Source: Symbiodinium natans
Lineage: Eukaryota > Sar > Dinophyceae > Suessiales > Symbiodiniaceae
Direction of reading: 5' to 3'
Assembly: GCA_905221605.1 (NCBI GenBank)
Contig: CAJNDS010002850.1
Span: 178,739 to 242,738 of the forward strand
Length of the DNA stretch: 64,000 nt
Position 1 is the stretch's first letter. The number at the start of each line of letters is the position of its first letter. A program made the translations under genes and the position numbers. Below the pieces are notes generated by a model. It was given only the letters and a program-made list of their open reading frames with translations. It was not told where the DNA came from and did no database searches. Below are positions 10,327 through 19,259 of this stretch, piece after piece.

Positions 10327-11069
10327 GTATCTTAATAGTATAATGGCAGAATAGTATATTACTGTCGTGATAAAGTACTATACTGATAAGGTCAAGCGCT
10401 TAGGCTCTCAATCCCTGCTCTGGAGACAAAACCAAGTTCCGCAGGAGCCAAGGGCGGTGCCAGGGTTAGAAGCTTTGGGCTTCAGGGTTTCCTCGCTAAT
10501 CCTACACGGGTTTGGCAAGGGATCACTCTTAGAAACCCCCAAGAAGCCTGCAAGTCCGATGTGAAGATGCCGAATTCCAAACTCTGTGGGTTGAGGAAGC
10601 CCGAAAACGCACAAGCAAACCGTGGCACAATGCAGGCTGCGAATGAAGCTGGGCAGCATGCTTTCGGCGGCGGTCTGGGTCGTCTCAGGCTCAGCCTTGA
10701 AGCAGTAGACCTTCGTTCCAACTCATTCTGCTTGTAGGTAGCAGTACTACTTGGAGGTTCATGGGTAGTTAGAAGTAGGGTCATAAGTCCCCTCAATAGA
10801 CCAAATAAGGTAGCTACATTACTCTTACCCGTACTTGTAATCCAAGTAAGTTTCGTTCGCGGCCCTTGAAGATTGCCGGGGGAATATCTGGAAACCTTGG
10901 GCGGCACACACCCGGAGCTCCAAAAAAGGGGCTGAAAGTATCGGGGTTTGCTTATCAGGTGTAGGCTTTCGACTCGTAGGGTCTGGGGTTTAAGGGTTTA
11001 GGGTTTAGGGTTTGGGGTTTAGGGTTTAGGGTTGAGGGTTTGGGGTTCCTGGTGCCTTTGCAATCTTGA

Positions 11070-11308
11070 GTTTCAGGGGGCATGAGGGGGTTTTGGGTCC
11101 AGAGCCAACCCTTTTTTTTGAAAGAAAACTCAAAGAAGCTGTACTGTTTAGAGGACGATCTACGACACACCTTAGCCAAGCGTTGCCAGGAGCTCTCACC
11201 TCCATGCAGGCGAATGACCAGCTTGCAATACCTACACTGCCAATCTTTCACCTGACCCCGAAAATCTAACTCATGCGAGGGATGAACGCCTAGGCCTACC
11301 CAATCCAT
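11070..11308 (-). other. Coding-like exon with a Cys-x2-Cys motif
   Basis: The minus-strand frame includes ELDFRGQVKDWQCRYCKLV followed by IRLHGGESSWQRLAKVCRR and a Phe/Lys-rich end. The CxxC followed by a further Cys suggests a small metal-binding site. It lies 380 bases downstream of the helicase_C exon on the same strand, so it may belong to the same gene; RIG-I-like receptors carry a zinc-binding C-terminal domain, but this resemblance is only speculation. Degenerate telomere-like repeats lie on both sides (10975-11050 and 11400-11630). Confidence 0.35.
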
Positions 11309-11684
11309 GGTGGTTCGACAGCATGGGAGCAGCGCGAGCCCCCGGCCCCGCCGACTCCCGTGGACTTTCAGCCCACATAAGGTGCATCGCGAGAAGACCT
11401 AAACCCTAAACCCGCCTTGGCATCTGCCCCTTGCGCGAGGCCGACTCCCTGGATGACCGTGAGGGCCTGCCTTGCATAGCGTTTCAGATTTTAGGGTTTA
11501 GAGTTTAGAGTTTAGGGGTTCAGGGTTTAGGGTCTAAGGTTTATAGGGGTTTGGGGGTTTGTGGGGGTTTCGGGTTAAGGTTTAGGGGTTTGCGGGCTTG
11601 TGAAATTAAGAGGGGTTTAGGGCTTAGGGTGCTACACTCCAAGTAGGAGGATCGCCTACAACCGCCTCGAGCACCTTAAGCAAT

Positions 11685-12433
11685 TTAATCGAAGGGTTCG
11701 GGATACGGAGCCATCGACAGCCCCAGCTGCTTTGTGCGAGACTCGTCAAGGTGAATTAGCAGCTGGCACTCCGGGAGGTCGTTGCAGTCTGTCGACACAA
11801 GGACCGCGTGGGCACCATTGCGGAACTGGTGCAGCACATCACGTCGGCGCTGGCTGGGCATGCGCCCGCGCCCGCTGACGGCCACCGCAGCTTGCTGGCA
11901 CCCGGCCACGCACAAGTCCAGGGATACGATGTGCGCCAAAGCCTCTGCCATTGCCGACTCCTTGACCAGCACAAGGCAGCGCTTCGGCGGCATGCTCCGG
12001 TCGCTCGTGTCCGCCAGATCCTGAAGATGAATGCCCAGCCCTGGACATTTTATCAACAAGTGTATCTGCACACGTTCTCGGTCAACAACCTTCCTGTCTG
12101 CGGGGGGGAGTCCTGGGTCAACAGCTCAAGCAGCTTCTCAACTTTGGCAGACATCTTCGGCAAGGAGTTCCAGTCCAGATGCTGCCTTTCGGCCCAAGGA
12201 GCCATGTCTGACCTGAGCATGGCACATGGCTTCCTCGAAGCTGCAAAGACATCGTGCCGTGCGCGTGTCGGTAGAAGAGCTCCATAGAGCTCCCCTGCAG
12301 GATATGCAGGACGCAGCACTTGAGCAGGCAACCCTCGTACGATGCCCCCCCCTGCTTCCAGCGCTCCTTCTAGGAAGAAGTCACTCCGAGTCACGCTTCC
12401 GCTGCGAGCAGCTCTCGCAATGCTGGGAGGCAT
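11685..12433 (-). CDS. Helicase C-terminal lobe, two exons with a 53-base intron
   Basis: The upstream exon (ending 12074) contains MSAKVEKLLELLTQDSPPQ and ends LLTEN. The downstream exon starts DLADTSDRSMPPKRCLVLV and continues with GRGRMPSQRRRDVLHQFRNG and LVSTDCNDLPECQLLIHLDE. A GT...AG intron at 12021-12073 (GTGTGC donor, TTCAG acceptor) joins the two in phase. This is the layout of a helicase_C domain, in which the released factor is found by its Q/R-x2-x-L-x-x-F pattern and a 'LVaT...C..vI..D' strand. The 3' end after DESRTKQ is uncertain: the frame stops at 11685, but a splice donor before it is possible. An alternative upstream frame at about 12250-12340 (GCLLKCCVLHILQG) may be a separate exon. 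Confidence 0.65.
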
Positions 12434-15400
12434 CGCGTCATCGCCTCTGCATCCGACCCTTAGCCATGCGGACCCTCATCCATCCCTGCGCACAAATGTG
12501 AGAGATGTGTTGCCGCATGCCTTGGGCAGAGTGCTCTAAAGCAACTGCAACCTTAAACCCTAAACCCCAAACCCCAAACCCCAAACCCTAAACCCTAAAC
12601 CCTAAACCCCAAACCCCAAACCCTAAACCCTAATCAAGCCCCAGGAGCTCCTTCCTGGGTCTCGGGTGCGCTGCGTCAGCCGCAAGATGGTGCCCTCCAG
12701 CTGGGTGGGAACCCCGCGCGTCAGGGCGAACACGAAGGCATCCTTGGAGCTTAGGGTTTAGGGTTTAGGGTTTAGGGTTTAGGGTTTAGGGTTTAGGGTT
12801 CAGGGTTTAGGGTTTAGGGTTTAGGGTTTAGGGTTTAGGGTTTAGGGTTTAGGGTTTAGGGTTTAGGGTTGTCGCGCCGGAGAAGGTTGCCCTGTGTCGT
12901 CATGCCCTACCAGGCGTTGCAAAAAAAGCGTTTCGAAATAAACACACAATATACATGTATATATACATACGTATATCATAATAATAATGAGAATGATAAT
13001 GACAATGAGAATGATAATGATCCTGATGATGATAATGATAATGATAATCAAAAGGATAATCATAATAACAACAATAACATCAAAAAAGGCTTCAGGGATC
13101 CCGTTGAAAACATGGATTCTTGGATTACTCATGGTTCTTCATGTTCGCTGCGCGTGGTGTCGACGCAGCGCGATGTCACGATGTCTGAAAGACAACGCCC
13201 TCGAAGCTCCCTGACATCCGCTGTGTGTGGATTCACAATCTGCACCCATCATCTTCATACTTTCTCGACCTTGTACTACAGGCTGCGCTTTCAAGACAGG
13301 ACTCTTCCCATAATCGCAAACCAAGCAAGAAGCCACATCCATCTTCCACTTCCACCAAGAAGCAATCGGAAAGACAACAACGCCTCTAAGAAAACGGCAT
13401 GGACCAGTTTGGGGGCGGAAACAACAACCCCAGTCACGCCCAGCAACCCGAAACCCTAAAACCCTAGACCTCGGGATGTTCCCCCTTATGCTAACAGTCC
13501 TTGACAGGGACTCGAGTACCCCTATTATAATCCCTGCTAAGGGACTGTTAGTAGCATCCCAACCTCAACGCCCCCCAAGAAACGGAAGAACTCTGCCCCG
13601 AGGTACCCTGCCGAGCTCATCGAAGACCTTGGGGAGGAGGCGGAGGACCCGCTTGATGTCCTTGATGTGGCCCACTTCGCCCAGCCTCTGGCGCTTGTTC
13701 AAGGGTTTGGGGCTTCGGGCTTTTTAGAGATCCACCCATCCCCCCCTCCCCCCCCCCCCAAAAAAAAAAAAAAAAACCTGCAACAACCAGGCAAGCAGTA
13801 GCCCACCAGCCTCTCAACGCGCTGCATCAGCCTCCTGAGGGCCGGGTCTTTGGGCAGAGTTCCAGATCCAAGAACAGCGAGGCTGTGCTAAAGCAGGCCC
13901 CAAGTCATTCCAAGCGTCACAACCCAGTCGCCCAGGGCTTCGCAGCATCTGCGGTGCTCTTCGCTCTCTGGCGGCACAGCCACCTGGCCAGGGTTTCTGA
14001 GAGAGCTTGAGTTGAGAGCGTTAGGGCTAGGGTTTAGGGTTAGGGTTTAGGGTTTAGGGTTTAGGGTTTAGGGTTCAGGGTTCAGGGTTTAGGGTTTAGG
14101 GTGTGTCAGGGGAGGGCGCGCGCTCGGGTGTGAAACACCCCGGGCCGCGCGCTCGCGTTGCCCGTCAACCCACCCCGGCCACCCAAACTATACTCTATTT
14201 GGGTTTAGGGTTTATGGAATTTACTTTCTTGTGCTCTGATGCTTGCTTTGATGTTTTTAAAGTTGCGCTGTTAGGGTTTAAGCTGGGGTTGGGGGTAGCC
14301 TCGGCCCTTTTCGGGCCTTCGGCGTGTCAGGGCCCGTAGAGGCCCTTATTTATTTGAAGGTCAGGGAAACCCTTTGTGTCTGCTTTTGGATTCCCCTTCT
14401 TTAAGGGCCTCAATTAAGCATCGATTTCACTACCAAAAAAACGCATTTTTCATTGCGGGTACGGGCATCCTGGGGTCCCCCTTCTTTTGGGGGCCTTTTG
14501 AAGCCTTTTGAAGTATTTTGGTGGCTCTTGGGGTCTCTCGGGGCCTTGTTCGGACCTTCGGCGTGTCAGGGGCCGTAGAGGCTTTATTCATTTAAAGGTC
14601 AGGGAACCTATTAATGAATTTTTCGCCAATGAGTCTTTCAATCGCTAGGGTTTAAGCTCGGGTTCGGGGTAGCCTCGGCCCTTTTCGGGCCTTCGGCAAG
14701 TTAGGGCCCGTAGAGGCCCTTATTTGCTTGAAGGCCTTCGTAGGGTTTTGCGGTGTTCGGGTTTAAGCTGGGGTTCGGGGTAGCCTCGGCCCTTTTCGGG
14801 CCTTCGGCACGTTAGGGCCCAGAGGCCCTTGTTTGCTTGAAGGCCGTCGTAGGGTTTTGCGGTGTCAGGGTTTAGGCTGGGGTTCGGGGTAGTTTCGGTG
14901 CTTTTCGGGCCTTCGGCACGTGGGCCCGTAGAGGTCCTTGCTGATTTAGGGGGAGCCATCGATTTCAATACTAAAAGGCCTAAAAACAATGTTTTCAATA
15001 TTCTCATTGTTGGCACGGACAAATCTTGTGGTCCCCCTTCTTTTAGTGGGCCTTTTGAAGCTTTTGAAGGTTTTGGTGGCTCTTGGCGCCTCTTGGGGGC
15101 TTCCTAGCCCTGGTTGGGGGGGGCCCTTGGCAGGGTGTAGGCCCTTGGTCCGGCAAGGGCCTTGGCCAGGGGGCGTATTGTTGGGGGTCCTTGACTCAGG
15201 GGTCTTGGCCGGTCCTTGGCTCCCTTGGCTTGGGGGGCCCTTGGCCTGGGCCCTTGGCTGACAGGCCTGGGGGATTTTTGCTTTGGTTGGGCATTTTTGG
15301 CGGCTTGGCCCGCGGCCCCCCCTTGGCCCGGCCCTTGGCCCTTGGCCCGGGGGGGTCCTTGGCCCGGGGGGCCCTTGGCCCGGGGGGCCCTTCCCTTGGC

Positions 15401-17705
15401 CCGGGGCCGCTTGGCCCAGAGCCTTGGTCCGGGGGCCCTTGGCCTGGGGGCCCTTGGCCTGGGGGTCTTTGGCCCGGGGGGCCCTTGGCCCGGGGGGCCC
15501 TTGGCGCGGGGGGGGCCCTTGGCCCGGGGCCCGTAGAGGCCCTTATTTGCTTGGAGGCCTTCGTAGGGTTTTGCGGTGTTAGGGTTTAAGCTGGGGTTCA
15601 GGGTAGCATCGGCCCTTTTCGGGCCTTCGGCACGTTAGGGCCCGTAGAGGCCCTTATTTGCGGGGCCTAAAAACAATGTTTTCAATATTCTCATTGTGGG
15701 CACGGACAAATCTTGTGGTCCCCCTTCTTTTAGTGGGCCTTTTGAAGCTTTTGAAGCTTTTGGTGGCTCTTGGCGCCTCTTGGGGGCTTCCTAGGCCCTT
15801 AGCCGAGCCCTGGTTGGGGGGGCCCTTGGCAGGGTGTTAGGCCCTTGGTCAGGCAATTGGCCAAGGGCGTATTGTGGGGGGTCCTTGACTCAGGGGTCTT
15901 GGCCTGGGCCCTTGGCTGACAGGCGGCTTGGGGGACCCTTGTATTGGCGGGGACCTATTGGCCCGGCAGGCCCTTGGCCCGGGCACCCTTGGCGGCTTGG
16001 CCCGGGCCCCGGGGGCCCTTGGGGGGATCTTGGCCCGGGAGGCCCTTGGCCTGGGGGGCCCTTGGCCCGGGACGCCCTTGGCCTGGCCCGGGGGGCCCTT
16101 GGCCAGGGGCCTTGGCTGGGGGTTGGTTTGGGGGGTTCTTGGTCCGAGGGCCATTGGTCCGGGGGGCCCTTGGTGCGGGGGGCCCTGGTCCAGGAGTCCA
16201 GCTACCAGGGACCAGGGGGCCCCCAGGGGGGGGGGGCCGACAAACCCTGAACCCAAAACCCTGAACCGACCTCCAGAGGCAAAGGGTTACGATTTGGGGT
16301 TATACTTTAGCTACGCTAAAGGTGGTCTGGGTGCCGGCCATCCCTTAGCCGAGTACTGACGTTGTCGTAAAAAAGGCCGATGTCCGTTGGCCTGTCCAGG
16401 ACAGACGGTGAGGCTTAACCCTCACCTTTCCGTTTCTCTTTTCGCTTGGGCGCTCGGGCTGTAAGGCCCTCGGCCGAGCGTTCGGGGTCTGTCGCTCGAC
16501 GGAAGCGACCCCTCACTTAGGGTTTAGGGTTTAGGGTTTAGGGTTTAGGGTTTAGGGTTTAGGGTTTAGGGTTTAGGGTTTAGGGTTTAGGGTTTAGGGT
16601 TTAGGGTTTAGGGTTTAGGGCTTAGGGAGCGGCTGCTTACACATCTTTGACATGCGAGACACCTGCACGACGGCATCCCTCGCAGACGCACCCTCGTCCG
16701 GGAAGTCCGGGCTGCAGAGTTCGGCACGTAGCAGCTCCTGGAGCTGAAGCCTCAGCTCATCAGCCACACGCGAGGCCTTGTGGGCTTAGGGCCTTTAGGG
16801 TTTAAGGCCCTCGCCCAGAAAACAAAACACCCATAGACTCATGTACAGGGCTCACAGACTCCTAGACATCTCATAAACATCTCCAGGGAAAGGGACATGC
16901 CGGTCTGTAGCCTGGCCTCTCCCTGCTCAGAGTGCTCCTCGCAAGGTGCGGGGTTCAGGAGGTGAAGGCTCAAGAGCTTAAGTGAGAGAAGATGCTGCAA
17001 ACCATTTATTCCACAGTATCCTTGACAAGCTGCGGAAAGCTTAAACCTCAGTTGCGGTGTTCTGCTACTTCCTTTGTTGTTCAAGCCGGACGCCCGGCCC
17101 CGTTCTCCTTGGCAGGGCTCGATGTGAGCCCAACCACGCGAAGGGAGGCGTTGCCGTTGGAGGAGAGGTAGGGATGCAGCACGTCACGGCAGATGCCAAC
17201 CATCCTTCTGCAGCGGTTGGGTGAGTGGGTTAGGAAGTTCAAAGTATGTTTAGGGGCCCTTAGGGCTTAGGCCGGTCTGGGTTTAGGATGTTTCGGGTGC
17301 CCAGTGCCGCAAAGAACACGCGAAAGGCTTGTGAAGCAGACAACCTCTCGCAAGTCAGAATCCAGAATCCCAGGCTGAGCGTCGCATGACCACCAACAGC
17401 ACGATCGCAATGATCAAAGACCAGAAAACAGAAGAATCTCAGGTTGATGTACCTCGGAAGCCCGGCCATGGCAAACGCGTTTGCGCTGAGAGCTTCATGG
17501 CAGATGAAACCGAGAGGCGCGTTGGTGAGCGCGCGGTAGAAGCTGTCGGGCGTCCCGACCAGCACATCGTTTGACTCCTGGGCTCGGCACCCTCCCAAGC
17601 CGCCCCCTAGGCCAACTCCAGGAGTCAAACGCATGAAAAACAACAGGTTTCTGACATGTGTGCAACACTCCTCCACTGAGGTGTTCGAAGGGCCCCCCAC
17701 CATGC
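11685..17705 (-). CDS. Dicer/RIG-I-type SF2 helicase gene, multi-exon, 5' end missing
   Basis: Minus-strand exons in the correct order carry the motifs of a Dicer-related helicase. 17390-17705 has motif Ib (DVLVGTPDSFYRALTN) and the motif II position (FLVFDHCDRAVGGHA). 17105-17207 has motif III (LRVVGLTSSPA). 16641-16785 is a helical linker. 13570-13983 and 12640-12748 have less certain exons. 12074-12433 has the linker SAKVEKLLELL. 11685-12020 is the C-terminal RecA lobe (CLVLVKESAMAEALAHIV, then AVLVSTDCNDLPECQLLIHL). Walker A (GxGKT) was not found in the window, so the 5' end is missing or lost. Motif II has His where the DECH motif has its catalytic Glu, and motif V is short, so ATPase activity is doubtful. 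Introns contain telomere-type arrays, a GC-rich block and a MITE. Dicer-like helicases act in small-RNA or antiviral pathways, but no RNase III domain is visible. Confidence 0.6.
12021..12073 (-). other. 53-base spliceosomal intron in the helicase gene
   Basis: On the minus strand it starts GTGTGCAGATAC and ends ATTCATCTTCAG. Removing it fuses two helicase segments without changing frame (phase 0 on both sides). Confidence 0.6.
12552..12632 (-). repeat. Telomere-type array with CCCCAAA variants
   Basis: About eleven units alternating CCCTAAA and CCCCAAA in blocks. Orientation is opposite to the array at 12751-12870, with a coding exon between them. Confidence 0.9.
12640..12748 (-). other. 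Probable helicase-gene exon enclosed by two telomere-type arrays
   Basis: The frame reads KDAFVFALTRGVPTQLEGTI and then LRLTQRTRDPGRSSWG. On the minus strand it begins directly after (CCCTAAA)n CTCCAAG, so the splice acceptor AG lies only a few bases past the array; on the other side the next array starts within 10 bases. Family assignment rests on position in the helicase gene. Confidence 0.45.
12751..12870 (+). repeat. Telomere-type array, TTTAGGG, 17 units
   Basis: About seventeen tandem units with a single TTCAGGG variant. In the helicase gene it would occupy the end of an intron, directly before the splice acceptor. Confidence 0.95.
12975..13085 (+). repeat. GATAAT/AATGAT microsatellite
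   Basis: An imperfect hexanucleotide and trinucleotide tract (GATAATGATAAT, AATAATAATG, AACAACAATAAC) in an AT-rich stretch. Translation in any frame gives Asn/Asp- or Ile-rich low complexity, which I do not read as coding. Confidence 0.9.
13471..13562. mobile_element. MITE, family B, copy 2
   Basis: It shares with 5434-5540 the left end GGGATGTTCCCCC, the inner pair CTAACAGTCC and GGACTGTTAG, and the core TATAATCCCTG. The right terminal repeat has lost the GGGGAAC part (only CATCCCA remains) and no clean target duplication is visible, so this is the more decayed copy. Confidence 0.7.
13570..13983 (-). other. Probable helicase-gene exons, two or three
   Basis: Minus-strand frames give VAVPPESEEHRRCCEALGDW (from 13983 after a CAG acceptor), PKDPALRRLMQRVERLVGY (about 13800-13885) and LGEVGHIKDIKRVLRLLPKV (about 13570-13700). 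All are helical and use G/C-ending codons. For the last, the plus strand also reads plausibly (PPKKRKNSAPRYPAELIEDL, with an NLS-like start), so its strand is not certain. A run of C then A lies at 13740-13776. Confidence 0.35.
14029..14102 (+). repeat. Telomere-type array, TTTAGGG
   Basis: About ten units, with TTCAGGG variants and two TTAGGG units at the left edge. Confidence 0.9.
14200..15790 (+). repeat. Diverged tandem duplications with GGCCCGTAGAGGCCC boxes
   Basis: A unit of roughly 110 bases (GGGTTTAAGCTGGGGTTCGG, then GCCTCGGCCCTTTTCGGGCC, then GGCCCGTAGAGGCCC) recurs near 14275, 14550, 14650, 14760, 14870 and 15580. A longer unit with CAATGTTTTCAATATTCTCA and CCCCCTTCTTTTAGTGGGCC occurs at about 14980-15110 and again at 15670-15795. 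No coding is supported; the block lies within the helicase-gene intron. Confidence 0.7.
15110..16245 (+). repeat. GC-rich satellite-like block of GGGCCCTTGGCC units
   Basis: Short units of the form CTTGGCCCGGGGGGCC repeat irregularly for over 1 kb on either side of the second long unit. Long open frames on both strands are Gly/Pro/Trp/Ala low complexity and reflect the repeat. Runs of four to seven G could form quadruplex structures. It sits between helicase exons, so it would be intron. Confidence 0.85.
16517..16627 (+). repeat. Telomere-type array, TTTAGGG, about 15 units
   Basis: Almost perfect units. On the minus strand it begins 13 bases after a GTAAGC splice donor at the end of the exon 16641-16785, so it lies at the very start of an intron. 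Confidence 0.95.
16641..16785 (-). other. Helicase-gene linker exon with GTAAGC donor
   Basis: The frame reads RVADELRLQLQELLRAELCS and DARDAVV-type helix (GASARDAVVQVSRMSKM). It ends at a canonical GTAAGC donor (16640-16635). Position after motif III matches the helical insert of Dicer/RIG-I helicases. 16786-17100 includes a weak minus frame (QGYCGINGLQHLLSLKLLSL) that I do not assign. Confidence 0.5.
17105..17207 (-). other. Helicase motif III exon
   Basis: It starts after a CTGCAG acceptor (17213-17208) with RMVGICRDVLHPYLSSNGN and continues LRVVGLTSSPAKENGAG. The 'R(V/I)xGLTASP' pattern is motif III of Dicer and RIG-I-type helicases, which is the strongest single family marker in this gene. 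Confidence 0.6.
17390..17705 (-). other. Helicase N-lobe exon with motifs Ib and II
   Basis: The frame contains VGGPSNTSVEECCTHVRN, then a Gly-rich insert, then NDVLVGTPDSFYRALTN (motif Ib) and FCFLVFDHCDRAVGGHATL (position of the DExH box). In the family the box reads DECH; here Asp is kept but the catalytic Glu is His, and the final His is Asp. A real substitution would block ATP hydrolysis. A further coding-like stretch lies upstream at 17770-17862 (TVDWPAHVFNALLGFGLFQV), adjacent to a MITE. Confidence 0.55.
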
Positions 17706-17859
17706 TGAGGGGTTCAGGGCTTAGGACTCAGGTTTCAGGGCTTAGGGTTTCGGATACGAGATTTGAGGTTCAGACGCGGGCGGAGCCGCGCAACTTGAAA
17801 CAGGCCGAAGCCCAGCAAGGCGTTGAAGACATGGGCGGGCCAGTCAACAGTTCTGGGCT

Positions 17860-17984
17860 GAAACTCCCCTCCCCCTAGAACTGACCCCCCTTACCCCCTG
17901 ATATTGAATACCACCATAAACTACAGTATATTATAACTATAGTGGGAGCATTTAGGGGGGGGTCCATATTCGGGGAGGGGATTG
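17860..17984. mobile_element. MITE-like foldback element, family A, copy 2
   Basis: Left end AACTCCCCTCCCCCTAG and right end complement AATCCCCTCCCCGAATATGG pair with each other and match family A copy 1 at 2462-2624. The interior keeps the CTACAGTATA-type AT core. It lies directly upstream of a possible helicase-gene exon. Confidence 0.6.
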
Positions 17985-18056
17985 CAAGTCTTTGGGATTG
18001 TCCTGGTCGAACCCAGGCATGCTTGCCGAGGCAAAAGCGACCCACAATCATAATCC

Positions 18057-18150
18057 CCTAAGCCCTAAACCCTACACCCTAAACCCTAAACCCTAAACCC
18101 TAAACCCTAAACCCTAAACCCTACACCCTACACCCTAAACCCTAAACCCA
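18057..18150 (-). repeat. Telomere-type array, CCCTAAA with CCCTACA variants
   Basis: About thirteen units; CCCTACA occurs in clusters at both ends, so single-unit changes have been copied locally. Confidence 0.9.
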
Positions 18151-18159
18151 ACCCTGAAT

Positions 18160-18247
18160 CCCAAGCTGTTGGCTGCCAAGGGTTCGACGCATCGATCCCA
18201 GCAAGTCTTGTCCCACTGGTTCTGCCACTGCCCCAGCGGCATTACCT
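18160..18247 (-). other. Coding-like exon directly beside a telomere-type array
   Basis: The minus-strand frame reads EAVYEVMPLGQWQNQWDKTC and WDRCVEPLAANSLG, rich in Trp and acidic residues and with G/C-ending codons, so it is very likely coding. It could be an upstream exon of the helicase gene or of another gene. Family unknown. Confidence 0.45.
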
Positions 18248-18425
18248 CGTAGACGGCTTCGGGTTTAGAGATTCACGTTTGGGGGGCGCGGGGGAGGGGC
18301 GGGGCTTGGGGTGTACGGTTTAAGGTTTAGGCCCAAACCCTGAACTCTGAGGTGAGGAGCATGGCCGTGATGGAACCCGAAATCGGAACAACAGCGCCTC
18401 CCTCTGACGATCAATGAATACAAGT

Positions 18426-18609
18426 CGCGCGCAGTTTGCCCGCGCATTGCTGCCGGATAAGGTGGGCTTGGTGACCGACTTGTTCTGGCATCACAAGCAT
18501 GACCTCCCAGGCAAACTATTCAGTGAAGTCAATCAGAAGTTCTTCTGCCAAATCCCGCGTGACCTCGTGAACCTAGGAAATGCTGTAACGGCTCTTCTGA
18601 AGGAATGCA
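18426..18609 (+). other. Coding-like exon on the plus strand, family unknown
   Basis: The frame includes ALLPDKVGLVTDLFWHHKHD, LPGKLFSEVNQKFFCQIPRD and LGNAVTALLKECR, ending at a possible GTGAGC donor. With the plus-strand stretch at 18965-19090 it may form part of a plus-strand gene, against the prevailing minus direction. No domain recognised. Confidence 0.35.
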
Positions 18610-18839
18610 GGGTGAGCATTCGCATCCTGCACCAAGCCTTCTGAACTCTGAAGCACAACCAGAACCCTAAGCCCGAACTTCCCGAACTCCCAGGCTCCTT
18701 GTTGCTCTCAGGTGGGGCGTCCAAGCAGAGGCGCTCGATGCATCGGGCAAGCACCGCGGACTTGCCTGGTTAGGGCTTAGGGGGGAAAACAAGCTGGGAG
18801 GGGCCCTCACAGCCACCTCATATTTGTGGTTTAAGCCAC

Positions 18840-18882
18840 CCTAAACCCTAAACCCTAAAACCTAAACCCTCAATCCTAAACC

Positions 18883-18956
<74 letters not shown>

Positions 18957-18962
18957 ACCCTA
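18840..18962 (-). repeat. Telomere-like array homogenised to CCCTCAA (TTGAGGG)
   Basis: The first units are CCCTAAA; from 18881 to 18960 there are eleven consecutive perfect CCCTCAA units. A single variant has spread through the array. Confidence 0.95.
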
Positions 18963-18964
18963 AG

Positions 18965-19250
18965 GGCGGTTCGATTTCCTTGCCTGCACTGGCTGGAAGG
19001 ACAAGAATGACGTTCTTGCAGAGGATGTGGTTAATGCATTCGTGCTGATACTGATCAAGCCGATCTTCCCCTCAGCTGAAAGAAAATGACGTGAGCCCGC
19101 CCTCCAGTTCGGAGCAAGAGCAACTGGTGCTCGACATCAAGCTGGCTGCCAAGCAGCTCTGCTGGCGTTTAGCATCCAGCACGCAAAGATCCACAACCAT
19201 GGGTAGACGATGGCATCTACAAAGGCTTCTGCGGGAGCTGCATGCTTAAT
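18965..19250 (+). other. Coding-like exons on the plus strand, family unknown
   Basis: 18968-19085 reads RFDFLACTGWKDKNDVLAED and a hydrophobic run VVNAFVLILIKPIFPSAE. 19100-19250 reads EQEQLVLDIKLAAKQLCWRL in another frame. Both look like coding sequence but neither joins to a recognisable domain. Confidence 0.35.
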
Positions 19251-19259
19251 TTAGACCGC

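Noticed and set aside
12869-13459. Open frame of 196 codons with Asn/Asp-rich stretch, plus strand
   Set aside because: The middle is the GATAAT microsatellite, and the rest lacks exon-like composition.
15083-16359. Several overlapping long open frames on both strands (100-168 codons, Gly/Pro/Leu/Trp-rich)
   Set aside because: They are translations of the GGGCCCTTGGCC repeat block; composition is repeat-driven and equally open on both strands.
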